A stretch of 64,000 nucleotides of DNA from Bin5 sp965242905 (lineage in GTDB: Bacteria > Chloroflexota > Anaerolineae > Caldilineales > Caldilineaceae), in the NCBI GenBank assembly GCA_965242905.1, contig CBDETM010000002.1:3720001-3784000 (forward strand), read 5' to 3'. The position numbers and the translations under genes were made by a program. Under the pieces are notes generated by a model, which saw only the letters and a program-made list of their open reading frames with translations, made no database searches and was not told the DNA's origin. Shown one piece after another: positions 32,740 to 41,260 of this stretch (position 1 is its first letter; every line of letters begins with the position of its first letter).

Positions 32740-33600
32740 ATGAGCGATTCAATCGAGATCCGCACCCTCACATCAGTTGAAGACTGTCGCCGCGTACAGG
32801 TGGTCCAGGATCTTGTCTGGGGAGGCGGGCATGGCGACACTATGTCGATTCATGTATTGGTCACGCAGTCCAAGAGCGGCGGTCTGCTGCAGGGCGCATT
32901 CGTCGACCGGGGAGCCGAGGACACGGAGGGGTTGATCGGCTTTTCTTTCGGCTGGCCAGCCTTTGGATATGACGCCGCTGGCGAGCGAATGCTCCAGTTC
33001 CGCAGCCATATCATGGGTGTCCTGCCCGCATGGCACGGCCGCGGCATTGGGCTGCGTCTAAAGCTGTCCCAAAGGGAGGAGCTGCTGAGTCAGGGCTGGA
33101 CCAACTGGGTTTCGTGGACTTTCGACCCGCTGCAGAGGGTGAACGGGCGCCTCAATATCAGCCGGCTCGGCGGCATCAGTTCCACCTACCTGCGCAACGT
33201 CTACGGCGAAATGACGGACAGCCTCAACGCCGGTATGCCAACTGACCGGTTTCAGGTGGACTGGTATCTGGACAGCCCTCGCGTTCAAAGAGCTCTCAAC
33301 GCCGACCGCCCGACACCGGAATGCCCCACTGGTTCTCTGCAGCGCGCACGTACCCGTTCGTCTGGCGACAGCCATCCGCGAGCCCCTCTCGGGCCTCCGC
33401 CCCCACCGGATGGCCGCCCCTACGCACTTCCCCTGCCCGAAAACGTCGACACATTGCGTCGCGCCGGGGGCACACTGCTTTTCGACTGGCGCTTCTTCGT
33501 GCGTCATGCCGCGGAGAGCTGTTTGGGCGCCGGTTATGCTCTGGTGGGCTGCACACTGATTGAAAATGAGTGGCACTACATCTTCGAGATACAGGACTGA
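32740..33600 (+). CDS. GNAT-type acetyltransferase domain protein (COG3375-like)
   Basis: A 286-residue protein. Residues 1-190 resemble the COG3375 group of GNAT-fold proteins: IRTLTSVEDCRRVQVVQDLVW at the start, the acetyl-CoA loop GVLPAWHGRGIGLRLK near residue 93, then WTFDPLQRVNGRLNISRLGG near 127 and TDRFQVDWYLDS near 167. A Pro/Arg-rich linker (about 195-230) leads to a C-terminal part (about 230-286) of unknown nature. Substrate unknown. It lies 69 nt after the TrmA-like gene and may share its transcript. Confidence 0.78.
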   Translation: MSDSIEIRTLTSVEDCRRVQVVQDLVWGGGHGDTMSIHVLVTQSKSGGLLQGAFVDRGAEDTEGLIGFSFGWPAFGYDAAGERMLQFRSHIMGVLPAWHGRGIGLRLKLSQREELLSQGWTNWVSWTFDPLQRVNGRLNISRLGGISSTYLRNVYGEMTDSLNAGMPTDRFQVDWYLDSPRVQRALNADRPTPECPTGSLQRARTRSSGDSHPRAPLGPPPPPDGRPYALPLPENVDTLRRAGGTLLFDWRFFVRHAAESCLGAGYALVGCTLIENEWHYIFEIQD

Positions 33601-33696
33601 GCTCCGTTCACACGCTCCGCGATAGGTAAGCCCTTTATGACACTGGCAACCGCCGAAAGTTCACAGCTCGGCGGGCGGCCAACTTTCTGTAAAATA

Positions 33697-33725
33697 TTGA
33701 CTCATTGCTCTGATTTCGGTATACT
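33697..33725 (+). promoter_or_regulatory. Strong sigma70-type promoter for the nickel SOD genes
   Basis: TTGACT at 33697-33702 and TATACT at 33720-33725 with exactly 17 bp between them, one mismatch from consensus in each box. Predicted RNA start near 33732 gives a leader of about 185 nt before sodN. This is the best promoter match noticed in the window. Confidence 0.8.
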
Positions 33726-33916
33726 CTCTCTGCCTGTAATGTTTGAGAACTGACTGACCCGTGATTTGAGTAGCTCTCATTGTCGACATTATCTACGATT
33801 GACACCGTGCCAAGGGCGCGGTGGTCAAACATGACTATCAAGAGGATCAAGAGTTGCAGTAGGAACTCAAAGTGAGTCACATATTCTGATCTCCACGAAC
33901 ACAGAAAGGATTCCAC

Positions 33917-34369
33917 ATGTTTCAGGAAGCCATTGCCAAGCTCATCGCCAGGACAGCGGTTGATACCGCCAGTGCCCACTGTGACGGCCCTTGCGGCGTC
34001 TATGACCCGGCCTCCGCACGAATCGCCGCCGAAGCGGCCCTTTCGATGACCCAGAAGATCATCGACCTTGGCCCGGCAGAGTCCGCCGACCACAACACCT
34101 ATGGTCGATTCGTAACGATTAAGGAACAGCAGGCACACTTGGCTAAGGAGGAGTTGCTCATCCTCTGGACCGACTACTTCAAGCCGGAACATTTGGAGCA
34201 ATACCCTGATCTGCATGATAAGTTTTGGAATGCTGCCAAGCTTTGCTCGGCCGTAAAGCAGGGCGTGGATGTCGATGCAGCCAATGATCTGATGGCGGCC
34301 ATCGAGGATATCCACAACGTCTACTGGGCCACCAAGGGGCGGGACGTAGCCTACTACGTGGCTACCTGA
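33917..34369 (+). CDS. sodN: Nickel-containing superoxide dismutase precursor
   Basis: A 150-residue precursor of the nickel SOD, which disproportionates superoxide. A 20-residue propeptide precedes the nickel hook HCDGPCGVYDP (H21, C22, C26); cleavage before H21 exposes the amino group and imidazole that bind nickel with both Cys. The rest is the four-helix bundle (ASARIAAEAALSMTQKI, WTDYFKPEHLEQYPDLH, FWNAAKLCSAVKQGVD). Length and hook match known NiSODs, with Gly in place of the common Leu after HCD. AAAGGA lies about 7 nt before the ATG. The maturation protease gene follows 106 nt downstream, past a hairpin. Confidence 0.97.
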   Translation: MFQEAIAKLIARTAVDTASAHCDGPCGVYDPASARIAAEAALSMTQKIIDLGPAESADHNTYGRFVTIKEQQAHLAKEELLILWTDYFKPEHLEQYPDLHDKFWNAAKLCSAVKQGVDVDAANDLMAAIEDIHNVYWATKGRDVAYYVAT

Positions 34370-34433
34370 TCCTGGCACACAAGAACCGGTCTGACCACGC
34401 AGACCGATCACAACGTATACCAAGAGACAGCGG

Positions 34434-34465
34434 CCGGATCCGTAACTGGATCCGGTCTCTCTTTT
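34434..34465 (+). terminator. Hairpin with T-run between sodN and sodX
   Basis: CCGGATCC and GGATCCGG pair perfectly around GTAACT (34434-34455), and outer GAGAC/TCTC pairs can extend the stem. TCTCTCTTTT follows, which fits an intrinsic terminator or attenuator. A smaller hairpin (CGGTCTG/CAGACCG) lies at 34387-34406. The T-run ends right at the ribosome-binding site of sodX, so read-through would set sodX expression. Confidence 0.75.
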
Positions 34466-34475
34466 GGAGAGGGAA

Positions 34476-34853
34476 ATGGAAGTGGAGGTACCCCGGAGCG
34501 GCTGGAGGGAGATGGCGCTGTGGCTGATCCGCAGGCGTCGGCTCATTCGCGTGTCCGGCGACTCGATGACGCCGACTCTTATGTCCGGCGCCGTGGTGAT
34601 GCTGGATCCCCAAGCTTTTCGCCGGCAGATGCCGCAAGAGCATGAGATTGTCGTCGCCCGCCACCCTCGCCAAACCGAGCTCCAAATTGTCAAACGGGTG
34701 GCAGCAGTAATCGAGAGCCCTATCGAAAGCGGGTCCCCAGAAATTCTGCTCATTCTTGCCAGCGAAAACGCTGCGGCCGGATCCGACAGCCGTACATTCG
34801 GGCCGGTAGGATTGGACCTGGTGCTGGGCAAGGTCGTCAGTCGCCTGCTCTGA
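34476..34853 (+). CDS. sodX: Nickel SOD maturation protease
   Basis: A 125-residue S26-type signal-peptidase-like protease that trims the sodN propeptide to expose the nickel hook. The catalytic Ser is in RVSGDSMTPTL (S30) and the catalytic Lys in LQIVKRVAAV (K73). An N-terminal stretch (EMALWLIRRRRLIRV) gives basic and hydrophobic character but no full membrane helix. Start ATG 34476 is chosen because GGAGAGG lies just upstream; a TTG at 34464 is in frame. Its place directly after sodN is the arrangement known for NiSOD operons. Confidence 0.93.
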   Translation: MEVEVPRSGWREMALWLIRRRRLIRVSGDSMTPTLMSGAVVMLDPQAFRRQMPQEHEIVVARHPRQTELQIVKRVAAVIESPIESGSPEILLILASENAAAGSDSRTFGPVGLDLVLGKVVSRLL

Positions 34854-34914
34854 TATCGGCAGAGCATAGCCAATCCAGGGCATGCCTCACCAGTTTAATT
34901 TTCAATCTTGAGTT

Positions 34915-35862
34915 TTACCGGCGCTGGCGGGGGTCGAGCGCGTCGCGCAGGCCGTCGCCTATGAAGTTGATGCTGAGAATCGTGAGGGAGATGAACATGC
35001 CCGGCCAGATGACCAGCCAGGGATTCTGGGTGATGAAATCCTTGTTTTCGAAGAGGAGGCGCCCCCACGTAGGCACGTTGGATGGAAAGCCAAGGCCGAG
35101 GAATGAAAGTGCAGACTCGGTCAGTATCGCAGCAGCCACCCCCAGCGTTGCCGATACGATAATCGGGCTCAGAACATTGGGCAGTATATGCTGCCACAGG
35201 ATCACAGGCTCGCGCGTCCCCACACTGACAGCAGCCTCGACGAATTCCTTCTCCTTGATCGACAACACCGACCCACGCACGACCCGGGCCGTCGGCATCC
35301 AGCCCAAAATGCCGATTACAAGCACCACGAGCAGGAAGATGCCTAGTTCGGGGCCCAACAGTGCCTTGAGCGAATCACGAAACAGCATGATGATGACCAG
35401 CAGCAAGGGCAGGCTCGGTAAAGCCAGCATCAGGTCGGTGAAGCGCATGAGCGGATTGTCCAGCCGGCGGAAAAAACCGGATAGAACGCCGACCAGCGTG
35501 CCAAAGGTGATGGAGACGAACATGGCGACAACACCGACCGCCAGCGAGATGCGCCCGCCGAATAGGTTGCGCGCCAAGGTGTCCCGCCCCAGATCGTCTG
35601 TGCCCATCGGGTACTTCACCGAAGGGGGTTGGTTGATTGAGTCGATGTCATCGACGATGAAGCTGTATTCCGGGTCAACCGTATAGATGAGAGGACCGGC
35701 GAGGACGCCAATCACAAGCAATACGAGTACGACCACGCCGACATTTGCCAGATTGTGGCGGCGAAAGCGCAGCCATACATCCCCCCACAAGGTACGATGC
35801 TGGCGTTGCGGGAGTTCTGATGCGAGGTTCTCAGCGGATGCCGTTTCCGTGCCTACGGCCAT
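34915..35862 (-). CDS. Dipeptide/oligopeptide ABC permease, OppC/DppC type
   Basis: A 315-residue channel subunit of a peptide-type ABC importer. The N-terminus is cytoplasmic and polar, the first membrane segment is near residues 40-62, and the extracytoplasmic loop has YPMGTDDLGRDTLAR, a hallmark of OppC. The EAA loop reads EFVEAAVSVGTREPVILWQHILPN near residue 215. The protein ends GDGLRDALDPRQRR, the usual C-terminal signature. It is 68 nt downstream of the OppB-type gene. No OppD/OppF ATPase follows; the next gene is sodX on the other strand. Confidence 0.93.
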   Translation of the reverse strand: MAVGTETASAENLASELPQRQHRTLWGDVWLRFRRHNLANVGVVVLVLLVIGVLAGPLIYTVDPEYSFIVDDIDSINQPPSVKYPMGTDDLGRDTLARNLFGGRISLAVGVVAMFVSITFGTLVGVLSGFFRRLDNPLMRFTDLMLALPSLPLLLVIIMLFRDSLKALLGPELGIFLLVVLVIGILGWMPTARVVRGSVLSIKEKEFVEAAVSVGTREPVILWQHILPNVLSPIIVSATLGVAAAILTESALSFLGLGFPSNVPTWGRLLFENKDFITQNPWLVIWPGMFISLTILSINFIGDGLRDALDPRQRR

Positions 35863-35930
35863 TTTCGCTCCTGCGGCCAGCAGTCAGAGAAGCCTGGCCT
35901 GGAAACCCAGTGAAATGTTGCCACTGCATT

Positions 35931-36947
35931 CTAGCTGTACCGGATACGCGGGTCGAGAATTCCGTAGATGACATCGGCAATAAGATTGAAGGCAACAATC
36001 AAGCAGGCAAAGATAAAGGTGACCGTCTGTACTAAGGGAATATCGTTCAACTGAATCGCGCCGATGAGGAGCGCCCCCAGACCGTTCACGCGGAAGATCT
36101 GTTCAGTGATGATCGCGCCGCTGAAAATCGCGGGAATGCCCAACGCGATGAGGGTGACGACAGGAATCAGACTGTTGCGCAGGATATGGCGAATAACGAC
36201 ATATCGTTCGCGAAACCCTTTGGCCGTCGCCGTTCGTACGTAGTCCATTGGAATGTTGTCGAGCATCGACGAGCGCGTAAAGCGGGCCAGGATCGCGGCC
36301 TGGAAGAAACCGAGAACCGCCACCGGCATTGCGCTTTGCCTCAACTGCTCGACAAAACTGTTCCAATCTACAATTTGAAGATTCGTGTCGTAGATCATGG
36401 GAAACCACTTGAGCTTCACACTGAATAGCAGAATCATCAAGAGGCCGGTGAAGAATGTAGGGATGGAGTAGCCGATAAGCGAAATGAAAGTCCCTACCTG
36501 ATCGAAGATCGAGTACTGTCGAATTGCAGAGATGACACCGATCGGCACTGCGATCACAATCGCGACGAGATAGGCCAGCCCCACAACCCAAAGCGTCTGC
36601 GGTACGCGTTCCAGGATCATATCCATTACGGGAACGCCGCGGCTGCCCCAGGAGGTCACCCGTAACCGCTTCTCTCCATCCCCGATCTGAATGTCGAACG
36701 CGTTCTCGATCAGAGACAGTGGCTCATTGATAAAGAACTGGCGCATCCAAAGCCCATACTTGACCGGAAAGGGCTCATCCAGCCCCATCGCCTTGCGTAT
36801 CTGCTGACGGATCTCGGGACGAATGGTTTCCGGCAGCGCGCTGGTCGGATCTCCAGGCGCGAGATCCAGCACCGCAAAGATGACAAAGCTAATCGCGATG
36901 AGGGTTGGAATGATGGTCAGAAGGCGGCGGACGAGATATTGGCCCAC
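35931..36947 (-). CDS. Dipeptide/oligopeptide ABC permease, OppB/DppB type
   Basis: A 338-residue channel subunit partnering the OppC-type protein. It begins with the family's GQYLVRRLLTIIPTLIAIS and LAPGDPTSALPE, has IALPIGVISA-like helix text (IAVPIGVISAIRQYS) near residue 135, the EAA loop near 245 (DYVRTATAKGFRERYV, then HILRNSLIPVVT), and ends ADVIYGILDPRIRYS. Several membrane segments are evident. It lies 67 nt downstream of the binding-protein gene, with a strong hairpin between. Confidence 0.93.
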   Translation of the reverse strand: MGQYLVRRLLTIIPTLIAISFVIFAVLDLAPGDPTSALPETIRPEIRQQIRKAMGLDEPFPVKYGLWMRQFFINEPLSLIENAFDIQIGDGEKRLRVTSWGSRGVPVMDMILERVPQTLWVVGLAYLVAIVIAVPIGVISAIRQYSIFDQVGTFISLIGYSIPTFFTGLLMILLFSVKLKWFPMIYDTNLQIVDWNSFVEQLRQSAMPVAVLGFFQAAILARFTRSSMLDNIPMDYVRTATAKGFRERYVVIRHILRNSLIPVVTLIALGIPAIFSGAIITEQIFRVNGLGALLIGAIQLNDIPLVQTVTFIFACLIVAFNLIADVIYGILDPRIRYS

Positions 36948-36974
36948 GGCGTGAATTTTGGGGAGAAAGAGAAA

Positions 36975-37003
36975 GAGGGAGGAGAGCTTTCAACTCCTCC
37001 CTC
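36975..37003 (-). terminator. Perfect 10-bp GA/TC hairpin between binding-protein and permease genes
   Basis: GAGGGAGGAG (36975-36984) pairs perfectly with CTCCTCCCTC (36994-37003) across a 9-nt loop. It begins 11 nt past the stop of the family 5 binding protein and precedes the OppB-type gene. There is no T-run, so it may protect the upstream mRNA or cause partial termination, giving more binding protein than permease. Confidence 0.7.
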
Positions 37004-37014
37004 TCTAATTCAGA

Positions 37015-38787
37015 TTAGCGATGCCAGTCGCCGACGTTCCACATCTGGCTGTCCCAACCATTGATCCAAACGCCCTTGAGGGTGTTCAACTGGGCCGAAA
37101 CTTCGCCGCGGTAGACCAGCGGAATCTGATAGAAGCTCTGAACATTGATATCGTTCAGCTGCTTCACCAGCGCCTCACGCTCCGGGCCGACCGGGGTCTG
37201 CGTCAGCTGTGCGAAGAGGGCATCGAATTCCGCGTTGCAGCCGCGGAAGATGTTGCCGCCGCCCCAGGAGTTGTCCCGCATCGGAATCTGGTCGCAGATC
37301 CAGTTCGAGAGATGCTGCTGCGGGTCGATCGTGGGACCGGTCATGTACATTTGCAGGTCCGTGTAGAACTTTTGATAGGTATCGGGGCTGTTGGGGTCGC
37401 CGCCGAAGAAAACGCTCGCGTCGTGGTTGATCAGTTCGGTCTCGATCCCGATCTGAAGCCACCACTGGCGCAGAAGGGCCTGTGTTTTCTGACGTACCGA
37501 ATTGGTAGAGGTCTGGTAGGAGATCTTGAGCGGAATGCCGTTGTATTCGCGGATGCCGTCACCGTCGGAGTCGAGGACACCATTTTCGTCCAACAACGCA
37601 TTGGCGCCGTCAATGTCCTGGGTCAGGCAGGCGTCATTTGAATCTGATACGTAGTGGAGGGGGGCCGGGATCACGTTGCAGGTTGGCTGACCGGCAAATC
37701 CGTAGAGTTGTTCTGAGATGAGTGTGCGATCGATCGCCATCGACATCGCCTGCGGAATCGGCGGGAATGTCAGGAAGGGATGGGGGTTGCCGCCGTCCAT
37801 GTATTCGGATCGATCATCGCCCAAATCGGAGTGCGGATTGGTCTGATTGACCAGGACACGCTCGACATGGCCGGCGAAGGCAGAAATCACTATGCCCAGC
37901 CCGGCAGCTTCCATGTCACGCAGAATGTCCGGCTCAACCTGCAGGTTCCAGGCGTAGTCGGCTTCCCCGGTCTCAAGGACTGCCCGGGCCGCCGACGCGG
38001 CATCGCCGCCGCCCTTGAAAATTACGGTGTCGAAATAGGCAGGTTCGCCGTGGTAGTGCGGGTTCCTTTCATACACCGCGACATCGTTCACCTTGAAGTC
38101 GATGATGCGATAGGGGCCTGTGCCCAGGGGCGCAGTGTTCTGCTCATTGCAGGTCTGCGCAGCCGCTCCTACACAGTCTGCAAACTGTGCACTGCTGATA
38201 ATCGGCGTATTCGCGCCGACAAAAGCGTTGTACGGATACGGTGTCGGCGAATCGAATGTGATCCTGACCGTTCGGTCGTCGACCGCTTCGACACTCTCAA
38301 TGCCCAGGAAAGCCTCGCTGGCCGTGCAGCCGGTCTCCTCGTGGCTGCAGTATTGCCACGTGAAGACGACGTCCTCCGCGGTCACGTCGCTTCCGTCAGA
38401 CCAGAGCAGGCCTTCCTTGAGCGTCCAGGTAATCGACATCAGATCTTCCGAAACGCCGCCGTTCTCGATGGTGGGGATCTCCACCGCCAGTCTGGGCACG
38501 ATGGTGCCGTTCGGGTCGTAGTTGGCCAGAGGCTCCAGCGTAATCGCGCCGGCGTCCTGGTCCTTTGTGCCGCCCGACAGGTACGGTCCGGGCAGAGAGG
38601 CGGCCTGCCAGTATAGAATGGTCAGAACCTTGCCCTCTTCCTCCATTGCCTCATCTTCCGCCATCTCTTCACCAGTAGCCATGCTCTCGCCGCCGGCAGG
38701 TGCAGCCGCCGGACAGGCTGCCAGCAAAAAGGCCATCGCCAGCAAAATGGCAATGACTCGCAAGGATGAAATGTGCCTTCCAATCAT
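37015..38787 (-). CDS. ABC transporter substrate-binding lipoprotein, family 5 (OppA/DppA type)
   Basis: A 590-residue extracytoplasmic receptor for peptides or similar ligands. Start ATG 38787 is chosen because AAAAGGAG lies 6 nt upstream; an earlier in-frame ATG at 38808 is possible. Signal peptide with lipobox LAAC (Cys25), then an Ala/Glu/Met-rich acidic linker. The SBP_bac_5 domain follows: VPRLAVEIPTIENGG, ITWTLKEGLLWSDGSDVTA and EDVVFTWQYC near residues 105-150, DRTVRITFDSPTPYPYN and GTGPYRIIDF in the middle. It heads an operon with OppB- and OppC-type permeases. Confidence 0.93.
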   Translation of the reverse strand: MIGRHISSLRVIAILLAMAFLLAACPAAAPAGGESMATGEEMAEDEAMEEEGKVLTILYWQAASLPGPYLSGGTKDQDAGAITLEPLANYDPNGTIVPRLAVEIPTIENGGVSEDLMSITWTLKEGLLWSDGSDVTAEDVVFTWQYCSHEETGCTASEAFLGIESVEAVDDRTVRITFDSPTPYPYNAFVGANTPIISSAQFADCVGAAAQTCNEQNTAPLGTGPYRIIDFKVNDVAVYERNPHYHGEPAYFDTVIFKGGGDAASAARAVLETGEADYAWNLQVEPDILRDMEAAGLGIVISAFAGHVERVLVNQTNPHSDLGDDRSEYMDGGNPHPFLTFPPIPQAMSMAIDRTLISEQLYGFAGQPTCNVIPAPLHYVSDSNDACLTQDIDGANALLDENGVLDSDGDGIREYNGIPLKISYQTSTNSVRQKTQALLRQWWLQIGIETELINHDASVFFGGDPNSPDTYQKFYTDLQMYMTGPTIDPQQHLSNWICDQIPMRDNSWGGGNIFRGCNAEFDALFAQLTQTPVGPEREALVKQLNDINVQSFYQIPLVYRGEVSAQLNTLKGVWINGWDSQMWNVGDWHR

Positions 38788-38953
38788 CGACTTCTCCTTT
38801 TCACTCATAGGGAATGTAAATCTGTGTACGTTGTTGGCCACACGAGTGCTACCCAAGATTTTACACCGGGGAGCAAGATTGCCGCGGCTTAAACATATTG
38901 GGCAAGAGTTGCCATCGGGGGAGTCGAACGAGCACAACTGCCTCAAGAAGTCT

Positions 38954-38971
38954 GCCCGCATGAATGCGGGC
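38954..38971 (-). terminator. Possible terminator hairpin
   Basis: GCCCGCA and TGCGGGC pair around TGAA. It lies about 85 nt past the stop of the minus-strand gene at 39055 and upstream of the binding-protein gene. The T-run is poor (AGACTTCTTG on the minus strand). Confidence 0.4.
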
Positions 38972-39054
38972 TTGCCTTTGTGGCTTGTGCAAAAGCTATC
39001 CTACCATTCTTTCTTGTGTATTCCAATTGGATACAGGAGAGAAAGAGAACCGAA

Positions 39055-40617
39055 TTATGAGTCGGTCGCAAGCTTTTCGCCGAACTTCTGTAGCCCCGTT
39101 GCAACCCGTTGCGGCACCTTGCTCGCCCTAGAATTCAAGAAGGCCAATATGCGATCCGGTTGGACGCCCTCATCGGAGGCTCTATTTAAACTGCGCTGGT
39201 TTATCTGGTAGAGGTAAAGGGGATAACTGGCCTGCCAGCTGCTGAACCGTTCCACGCGAAATCGGTCCATCAGCGGGGTGTCTGCAGGCAGTTCAACCGA
39301 GAAGTCATCTTTAACAATGATCGGGTGCCGCCGCGCTTCATTGGGCGTCTCGCTGTCGTGGCCCAACCAGCGCGCACCCCAGGCGCTCAGCGATAACAGC
39401 AGATCGTCGCCCGCGGACGGCTCCGCCAGCTCGACGGCCGACAGCCAGTAGAGTGGGCCGTTCAGCAGGAAACGCAGCAGCACGCCTTCTACAACATCCC
39501 AATGTTCGAAACCGCGCAGGAGGCCCTCCTGATTCTCGTAGCGAATGTACCAGCTGTCGTAGTCGCCGGCGGGCCGTTGAAAGTCGGGAGCCGTCTCCTT
39601 AATTGCACTGATTACGTCGGCCAGGCTGTACCAAGCACCGGTCTGCAAGAGTCCCAAAAGCTTTAGCACCTCTTCCCGCGTTTGCAATGGGTTATTCTGC
39701 CAATTGCCGCCTGAGCAGTCGATGCCCGGAATCCGTTCCAGATCGTTCCATTCGTCAGAGGTACGCCAGGCCTCCCACAGAGAAAAGCGTTGCTCGGGCC
39801 GCGGTTGCTCCAGAAAGGCATATACCCGGTTCCCCGTGAGACGGACACGTTCATCGTCGGCGCGGCGCAGCCAGCCCAGTCGCCTTGCCAGGTGCAAGAG
39901 CAGGGCGACACGAACCTCTTCTACGTTGGCGTTGGCGACAGGAGAGACGAAGGGAGACACGAAGCCGTCTGCAGACTTCAGGCGCAACATCAACTGTTCA
40001 ATGTCATCCGAATTGGGAGCACCATCGTCCTGCAGGCGCAGTCCCTCAGTATGCAAGAATCCCAGCAGCGTGCCCGCATCTTCGAGAAAGGCATCTTCCA
40101 GTCGTAGCATTCGGGATGACGGCGGCGGAGGGACAGGCGCCGCGCCCAACCCCTTCTCACCGTCGGCAGTCGTCGGCCGCGGCAGCCAGGGAAGGATATC
40201 ACTGGGGACGTAGATGATCGTGTGGGCGTTCCGGCCTTCGCCTTTGTACGTGCGGCCAATCAGTCCGTAGTGGTAGAGCAGCTCGGCTACGCTCTCCGGT
40301 GCATTCCAGGGCTGTTCGCGTTCTAACTTTGATGGACCCATCTGACGGATGCTGCCGAATTCACGGCTGAACTGGGCTTCTCGCATTTCGCCACCCTCCG
40401 CAAGGAGGAGGTCCAAAGCAGACCTGGCTCCGGGATAGGAATCAGTTATCTCCTGGAAGGCCATCAACACAGAGGTTGGGTCGGTTATCTGACCGCCCAG
40501 GCTGTCGACCATTGCCCGGATATTTTTTTCTCCATCCAGAAAGGCGCCCCGGAGCTCTGCAATGACTTGCAGTTGGATCTCCGGGTAATCGGCAAGCATC
40601 TGGCCGGTCTGGGGCAT
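39055..40617 (-). CDS. XPB/Ssl2-like helicase-associated domain protein, no helicase motor
   Basis: A 520-residue soluble protein. It resembles the helicase-associated (XPB/Ssl2 N-terminal-like, Helicase_C_3) proteins of Actinobacteria and Chloroflexi. Marks are PWNAPESVAELLYHYGLIGR and IIYVPSDILPWLP near residues 105-145, a central Leu/Asp-rich helical part (LHTEGLRLQDDG, ALLLHLARRLGWLRR), and a C-terminal PLYLYQINQRSLNRASDEG with PDRILAFLNSRASKVPQRV. No Walker or DExx motif is present. ATG 40617 (with TTG 40620 beside it) starts the gene. Function is unknown; an adaptor in DNA repair or transcription is only an inference from the family name. Confidence 0.65.
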   Translation of the reverse strand: MPQTGQMLADYPEIQLQVIAELRGAFLDGEKNIRAMVDSLGGQITDPTSVLMAFQEITDSYPGARSALDLLLAEGGEMREAQFSREFGSIRQMGPSKLEREQPWNAPESVAELLYHYGLIGRTYKGEGRNAHTIIYVPSDILPWLPRPTTADGEKGLGAAPVPPPPSSRMLRLEDAFLEDAGTLLGFLHTEGLRLQDDGAPNSDDIEQLMLRLKSADGFVSPFVSPVANANVEEVRVALLLHLARRLGWLRRADDERVRLTGNRVYAFLEQPRPEQRFSLWEAWRTSDEWNDLERIPGIDCSGGNWQNNPLQTREEVLKLLGLLQTGAWYSLADVISAIKETAPDFQRPAGDYDSWYIRYENQEGLLRGFEHWDVVEGVLLRFLLNGPLYWLSAVELAEPSAGDDLLLSLSAWGARWLGHDSETPNEARRHPIIVKDDFSVELPADTPLMDRFRVERFSSWQASYPLYLYQINQRSLNRASDEGVQPDRILAFLNSRASKVPQRVATGLQKFGEKLATDS

Positions 40618-40876
40618 CAACGTTTCCCTGAATCGCCCTTGCTAAGTCCTCAAAATATGAAAATGAAGCGAGTAGATTTTGCAGTCTGACGGTGAGAACT
40701 GCCTGCGGCCGTTCCTCCGAGCTTGGGATTCCTAGCGCGTCCGTCCGTCTTATGATACTGGCCTTCGTCCAGCCGGGCACTTCTCCGGGCCTTGCCAATC
40801 TGGGCAAACCTGTGAGACAATGCGGCCAGAAACGAAGATGAAGCGGCAATCTCACAGAGACTGGAGGCCTGTCGAA

Positions 40877-41254
40877 ATGACCCGCGATTCATCCTTTGTA
40901 CCCCAAAGCGGCGGCTGGCGCTTTTCCGATATTCTACGCGATTTTGCTGTGGTATGGCAACTGATGGGCGATCCGCAGGTATCAATTCTGCTGCGGGTCG
41001 GTTTTCCGGTGCTGGCGATTCTCTACTGGATATCGCCCATCGATCTGTGGCCGGGAATGCCCTTAGACGATATAGCCGCGGTCGTTCTGGCAGGACGTCT
41101 GTTTGTGCAAATGGCCCCGCAGGAGGCCGTACGGCGCGCCCGAGTGCGGCTTGGACATATTTCGCCGGATGAACCGGACCGGGAGGTCTGGGATATCTGG
41201 GACGAGGACGACAAGACGATCCCCGGAGACTGGCGAGTCGTTGACGACAAGTAA
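40877..41254 (+). CDS. DUF1232-like small membrane protein
   Basis: A 125-residue protein with a core resembling DUF1232 (YkvA type): LRVGFPVLAILYWISPIDLW followed by DDIAAVVLAGRLFVQMAP (about residues 39-80). The PIDL motif between two hydrophobic segments, followed by a DD pair, is the family hallmark. The C-terminus is acidic (DIWDEDDKTIPGDWR). ATG 40877 is chosen because GGAGG lies about 9 nt upstream; the frame extends to 40820. The next gene begins 6 nt after its stop. Function of the family is unknown. Confidence 0.7.
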   Translation: MTRDSSFVPQSGGWRFSDILRDFAVVWQLMGDPQVSILLRVGFPVLAILYWISPIDLWPGMPLDDIAAVVLAGRLFVQMAPQEAVRRARVRLGHISPDEPDREVWDIWDEDDKTIPGDWRVVDDK

Positions 41255-41260
41255 GAGGCG

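Noticed and set aside
40442..40855. Minus-strand frame overlapping the 5' end of the helicase-associated gene
   Set aside because: Different frame from the supported gene, with Arg/Pro-rich text. I considered a frameshifted N-terminus but found no convincing join.
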